Positions 59,026 to 64,000 of a DNA stretch of 64,000 nt are shown here, one piece after another. How positions within the stretch are numbered: position 1 is the first letter of the stretch; each line of letters starts with the position of its first letter. This DNA is from Opisthorchis felineus. Its lineage: Eukaryota > Platyhelminthes > Trematoda > Opisthorchiida > Opisthorchiidae. The notes under the pieces were generated by a model. That model worked only from the letters and a program-made list of their open reading frames with translations, ran no database searches and had not been told where the DNA came from. The stretch spans positions 594,649-658,648 of the forward strand of contig SJOL01002263.1 in the NCBI GenBank assembly GCA_004794785.1, in the 5' to 3' direction. A program made the position numbers and the translations under genes.

Positions 59026-59479
59026 GCGTTGTTGGATGAGCACTTCCTCTCTTCGTGCCTGCGCTTATATAGTTTCCAAAGAACAGCTTTAAGCCATAAC
59101 TTGATTGGCCGTCTATAATCAGCTCACTTGGAGCCCGATTGGTCTGATCGTGATCTGTGTTGCATTGTTGTCTATGTCTTGCGTTTGATTGCTCCAATAC
59201 ATGCTGAAATTGTCATCCATCATTTCCTGCTCGGGTTGGCTTGTCCGAGATCCGTATTGTGTGTTGGTTCACCCTACTGGTGTTTGACCGGGCAATGGTG
59301 TACATCTCCTTTTTAGTAGTTTGCTGTCTTCATCCAGATTGGTCCATTTTCAACTTACAGTTTATCTACATGAGCCTGGCTGGTTTATTTGTGTCGCCTC
59401 TCAGTGGGACTCCCATTAATTTGATTCATTTTGATGTCGGATTTGGTCATCCCCGATGAGGATGCAAGTTCCAGTCCTA

Positions 59480-60440
59480 TTGGTTCTATTGGTTTCTTCT
59501 TTGATTCATTGTTCCGCTCCGGATTTGATGGTTCTGAATTTCATTTGTCCTCAGAAGTCGATCGCAATGGGTCTGTACAGTGCTCCATCAGTGGAGCAAC
59601 ATGCCTCCATGAATTCGCGTTTCTGTTTTGGCTTGTAGGGTTCCTGTACAAACGATTTCGTCAACTGTCCTACTGATTGCCCTGCTAAGAAAGCTTCATT
59701 CATCTTCTGGGCTTCCAGTGTCTGACGGCGTTCTCAGGCTTTCTTCAAGCTCTTTAGAAGCATGCACGAGCGGTCTTTGCTAGGCTCTCCCAGGACTGAG
59801 TAGTCATCGATCCCAGGGAACTCCAGCGTCAGTCTAGACGCATCGGAGTTGTCGCACAAAAGCGTTTCAAAGCCGTAAACACAGCTCCCTCAGGATGTCG
59901 CGAAAAGTCATCACCTTGCTCCTTACTTCATTGATTAGACCGATACTACCTAGCTACAACGGCTCGTTGGAAGTAATGAAATAGCATTGTTTTGTCGGTC
60001 TACAGGTTCTAGATTGCAACCACATGTACGAACCATCGAGTGACCAAGATCAAGCTGCATATCCCACAAGGAACAATAGTTGCGCTCTTGTCAGCTGATT
60101 ACTACGCGGTAAAAACAGGTCATCTGGCAGTTGTTTGGAGAACGCTAACTTAAGCGTTTATGCAGAAACGTTGTTTCGAGCAGGGTAACTTGGATCACTT
60201 TCAGTTGTGTACATGGCAAACATTCGGACCAGACAGATTTTGCAGGACACTTGATCAAGAACAGCGACATCAGTGTCCTTGGAAAAAGAACCAGCTTAGG
60301 TAGACATTTGTAGGGAGCACCTTTTTCAACTACGAAATCCGAGTCAACCAACACACGCTGAAAATCAAAATAAGCAGCTTGTGTCTTTGGAAGTCGTGCT
60401 GAGCTCAAACAGGTCGGACAACTGAGCAGCCCAAACATGA
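59480..60440 (-). pseudogene. unassigned coding relic (possibly an element protein)
   Basis: Two well-kept stretches lie in the same orientation. Proximal (60,438-60,145, 97 codons open): CPTCLSSARLPKTQAAYFDF, QRVLVDSDFVVEKGAPYKCL, PKLVLFP. Distal (about 59,885-59,480): LTLEFPGIDDYSVLGEPSKD, RSCMLLKSLKKA, one stop, ERRQTLEAQKMNEAFLAGQS, VGQLTKSFVQEPYKPKQKRE, FMEACC. A damaged stretch of about 250 bases lies between them. I recognise no family. It ends at an RTE 3' end on one side and is followed, after about 450 bases without coding content, by a Penelope-type hammerhead on the other. It could be a protein carried by a retroelement or a host pseudogene. Confidence 0.45.
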
Positions 60441-60459
60441 ACTTTACTAGAATCCACTC

Positions 60460-61740
60460 GAATCACTATCATCATTGACATTAGCGTTCCATGCCGATGA
60501 TACCCTGCCTTACAGCCATAAGTTATTTGAAAGCCTAATTGTGAAGAGGGTGGATGTAGATGAGTAAAGAACCTAGTGCTAGCCTACCACAACAATTCCG
60601 AGGGACCTACACCGCCAGACACTCATTTAGGCAATCTGGACAGAAACCGATAACAGGAACGCGACTACCATCGATTAACAGCCATACCTTGCAGCGTCTC
60701 CAATCATGCACATAGGGCATCACGCGGTCCCCATCCTGGAGGGCGAGTTGCGCTGACAGCACCCAGGCTTTTCGTATTCGATTTCATTTCTATCTGTCAG
60801 GCCAAAGTTCGACTACCTTTCTGCATACGCCACTCTGAACTAGACACGGAAAACAGTACCCTCTTCCGCAAACGACGGGTCGGTATGCGCAACACATGGC
60901 CTAACCAACGCAGCTTCTGCTGCCGGACACATTGTTCGATTGAAATCCCCATTGCACGACCGAACCCTCATTTTCTAACTACCTTGTTATGGATTCACCG
61001 ACATCTGCTTACATGAACCACAGTTCTGAGACAACGGTTGTTGATGACTGCTCACAGCCGTACAAAAAAAATCAGCCAGTACTTTAGTCTGATACACACG
61101 TCCTTTGAGATTCAGAGAAACGTCGCTTTGAGGCCATAGGTGTCTCAAATTAGCAAACGCGACCCGGGCCTTAGAGATTCATGTGTTGGCCCGATCTGGC
61201 GCGCTACAGCCGGAACTGATACTAAGTCCATGATACATAAAACGCTCCAAAACTTCAAAGGCCTCTCCTTGGATTGCAAGCGACAGGCTCGGTGACTACA
61301 TGTAAAGAAGTATGACCTAACACTGTGTGACAAAGGACGGGATGACTTTTGTCAGTTCATCCAAAAAAAGCGGCACTTACTTTTCTTCGAAAACGAGGAC
61401 GATATCGTCCGTATATTCCAGATTGACAAGGTGTTCGTCGGAAACTATTTGAAAACCGGGGTTTAAAAGACCTTCCAGCCCTCGTCTCATTATCTAGTCC
61501 ATCACGGAAGTAAACAAGGATGGACAGAGTGGGCACCGACGTCGGACAATACTTTGTGCACGGAAGCTTCTGGAGAGCTTTTGGCATAATCCCATACACC
61601 CGCAAGTCTGAGAATACAAACTACCCCTTTTGTTCACAAACATCCTGAGTATTTCTTGCCGGCCAAGCGTGAAAAGGAGAGCAGACCGGTCAGCCGAGTT
61701 GAATACGCCTTGGAAATCCACGAAAACTAAAATTGTGGGT
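60460..61740 (-). mobile_element. 5'-truncated RTE LINE relic
   Basis: Minus strand: DFQGVFNSADRSALLFTLGR (61.7 kb), LYSQTCGCMGLCQKLSRSFR, CPLCPSLFTSVMD, then EYTDDIVLVFEE (61.4 kb, catalytic YTDD intact), QKLRWLGHVLRIPTRRLRKR (about 60.9 kb), GWGPRDALCAWLETLQGMAV, and the 3' block near 60,466-60,530 that recurs as fragments at 36-49 kb. This copy defines the 3' end of the family. Confidence 0.85.
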
Positions 61741-61885
61741 CGTTTACACGTCTGGCGTTGTTATCGTATTTGAGACAGTGTGAAGAGTTGGTTGACGCAA
61801 CCCATACCCTGGAATCACCACCACCATCATCAACAGCATAATGCCAGTGTTCGGAGTGAATGAGAAAAGAAAGAATGAGAAGGGA

Positions 61886-62045
61886 CCGTTCAGCTGTACC
61901 ACCCTTTCAGTACCCAGCTTCCATACCACCCGAAGGAAGTACGAGAGCTGAGATACTGCAGAACACACAAGAGCAGTCGAGATGCTTGGGTTGGGCTAGA
62001 ACCACGGACCGTTCAGTCAGTAACCTCATGCTGAGCCATCTTGAG
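61886..62045 (-). mobile_element. tRNA-derived SINE (family 1), diverged
   Basis: Minus strand: GATGGCTCAGCATGAGGTTA, GGTCCGTGGTTCTAGCCC, then CTCGACTGCTC, TCTCAGCTCTCGTACTTCCT, TCGGGTGGTATGG and TGAAAGGGTGG. Confidence 0.75.
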
Positions 62046-64000
62046 AAGCTAGTTGAACAGAAGTGAAACAGTGGTGAGCACCGCTCGCAACTAGACGCTG
62101 CTACGGCCAATAAACCTAACCCGAACGTGAGTGGTCGGACGACGGGCACCTTGCCTGTCCAGATGACGCCCAGCTCCGATTGGTCGAAAATGTGAACCCA
62201 CCGGAAACTGTTTCAGTACCCACTGGATGCCGGTTACCGATGCCGGTTACCAACGTTATGTCTAGAAGGCGTCCGATTTTATTAGTGTCTTCGTCGCATA
62301 CACTCAAATCTGCTGATTATGGAATGAGTCTTGGAGAGGTTGGACTCTTTCCACTGGAGCCCTCTTTGGACAATATTTGGCCGAAATGCTTTCCACCGTC
62401 GACCCAACTTACACACGGCGGGGACATGGGCAGAAGCTTTCTAAGCACACACTTTTGTTAGGTGACAGTTTTTTCATTTCGGGTGTTTGATGCGTCTTCC
62501 TCCGACGACTGTTCACGCTGCATCTAGAACCCAAATCAAAACTTCATTTAAATGCTTGTTTATGTGGGTGCTCGCGCTAGAAACCTTACCGCCCAGTGCT
62601 GAGAAATTATCGTGCGATGCTAGACCTTTTTTCGCTTGTGCCTGTCAGGTTAACGGAAGCCACTGAACGACAAGGACAAATCCGGTCCTGGAAGCCCTTG
62701 GCAGGAGGCTCGACCTTCTGTATCACTCCAAGTACCCCTGAGCACACTCTAAATAAGACTGGCTGTCGTTCGGTTTTCGTTTCTTCTCAATTTTTATTGA
62801 ACTCTGTGTACGCTTGGTGGTTGTGCTTAATACACAAGCTTGGGATGATCAAACCGTTGAACTTAGCTGAGGCATTCTATTATCACAGCAGAGCCCGAAG
62901 AAAATTTTCCGTGACGGTGGACACGATCAAATGGGCAACTTGCTCTAGCTGAGGCATAGCGCATTTATTTGGCTGGAGTGCGAATCACGGCAGCCCCCGA
63001 GCGCCGTTGACGGAAGTTGCAAAATTCCCCCAATTATTTTGTTTTCGTGGACATCTTGCATCGGCACCGACTGAAGTTGTTCAACAGAGCTCTTGGGCCC
63101 AGCATCTCGACGCGCCTACCAAGTAACGCGCAGGACCACTACAACCACTGCTGGTTCTTTTTATCGCCAACGAAAGACACTGTTGATCGTGGGATAATTA
63201 AGGCCCCACCGTTTCATAGTGCCCGCTGTGTGCTGATTCCATCTGCCACTGGGTCGGAGACCCAGGGTCCCAAGCATGGATTCGAAACTGCCGCCCAGAT
63301 TGCACAGGAATGTGTACCATTCTTGGCCAGCTTGAAATGAGACTGGCCTCATTGGACGAGGCACACGGAACCATTGTTCAAAAATTCGAGATTCTGCTTC
63401 CCAAAGAAATTAGTGCGTAGTCGTACAAACTAGAATTTAACCGAAGGATTTGAGGTCCTGTTGAAATGTGACCATAACTATTCTTCAAAATAGACACTAG
63501 GCTTCGCCAGTAAACACAAAATTGCGCTGTCTAATCACATCAGACGCCTCCGAAGGAGAAAGCTAATGATTTTCTGTTTCAAGAGCAGAAACCGGGAGCC
63601 AGTGAGTGAACAACTGGTGGCATTCTGGGCCAATTCCTACCCAGCGACCTCTTCACACCCAAGTTCGGCAAAACAATTGGCCCTCACGTTGATCCTTAAT
63701 CAACAGATGCGCTTTCGTCCAAATTCGCTGCGGTTTGAGGGGAAATTTTTGCTGTATAATTGCTCAAACCGGAAGCTACCATAATCTGCCTTACCTTCAT
63801 TTGCAGTTGTTGTAATTAGTCCCCGTTCTTAATTTTGGCGCGCATTCAAATTTAAACTCACAGTGCTATAACGCTTCGCCACGCCCTGGACGCACAATGA
63901 ATTTTCCTGCAAAACCTTTGTGGGTGGAATAAAAATTTTCAGGCCAAAGTGTGGCATTTTGTTGCATATGTGCTCAGACCAAAAATCACACTAATCCGCC
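62046..64000. other. unassigned sequence
   Basis: Open frames of 60-118 codons on the plus strand (62.6-63.8 kb) show no domain I recognise, and their order and spacing do not suggest exons I can support. Confidence 0.35.

Noticed and set aside
60460..60640. Recurring CATCATTGACAGCAACACC-type blocks as a CRISPR-like or regulatory repeat
   Set aside because: They are scattered, irregularly spaced and coincide with 3' ends of RTE copies.

Overview
The window looks like part of a flatworm chromosome, most likely from a digenean trematode. It contains one large, intron-rich protein-coding gene on the minus strand, and its introns are packed with decayed retroelements: RTE-clade LINEs, a Penelope-like element (PLE), a Ty3/gypsy relic, tRNA-derived SINEs and hammerhead-ribozyme repeats. 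No prokaryotic-style genes, operons or CRISPR arrays are present. The trematode assignment is inference: it rests on this mixture of repeats and on introns of 41-49 nt at the 5' end giving way to multi-kilobase introns downstream, a pattern known from schistosome genes.

The host gene is an intersectin (ITSN1/ITSN2/Dap160 family), an endocytic scaffold and Rho-family GEF. I placed 18 exons by reading the minus strand and matching splice sites and codon phase: EH1 (56.8-56.4 kb), EH2 (55.9-55.5 kb), a short linker (53.6 kb), a KLERQ-type coiled coil (47.6, 46.4, 39.8 and 39.3 kb), an SH3A-like domain split over two exons (36.0 and 34.9 kb), an SH3C-like domain (34.4 kb), an SH3D-like domain split over two exons (29.8 and 24.9 kb), an SH3E-like domain (19.1 kb), and two pieces of the RhoGEF (DH) domain (9.3 and 3.8 kb). 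The start codon lies upstream of 56,827 and was not found. The rest of the DH domain and any PH and C2 domains would lie beyond the left edge. At least one middle DH exon must be hidden between 3.86 and 9.23 kb. Only four SH3 domains are visible, and the one without a counterpart is SH3B.

Repeat layout from left to right: a Ty3/gypsy relic (about 1-2.9 kb, +); hammerhead-bearing repeat copies arranged head to head (4.9-5.7 kb); SINE and PLE-end fragments (8-13.6 kb); a PLE with reverse transcriptase and GIY-YIG endonuclease plus a hammerhead beyond its 3' end (21.7-24.0 kb, -); an almost full-length RTE relic (30.2-33.3 kb, -); several 5'-truncated RTE copies (36-42.5 kb, -); SINE copies with hammerhead stems (37.7 and 44.8-45.3 kb); a second head-to-head hammerhead-repeat locus (45.5-45.9 kb); an RTE relic interrupted by a SINE with a perfect 11-bp target duplication (50.0-53.4 kb, +); and, upstream of the first recognised exon, another PLE end, an unassigned coding relic and a third RTE relic (58.9-61.7 kb, -).

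The strongest candidates for something new are the hammerhead-bounded repeat at 4.9-5.7 kb with its sister locus at 45.5-45.9 kb, and the coding relic at 59.5-60.4 kb that sits beside a PLE-type hammerhead and that I could not assign.
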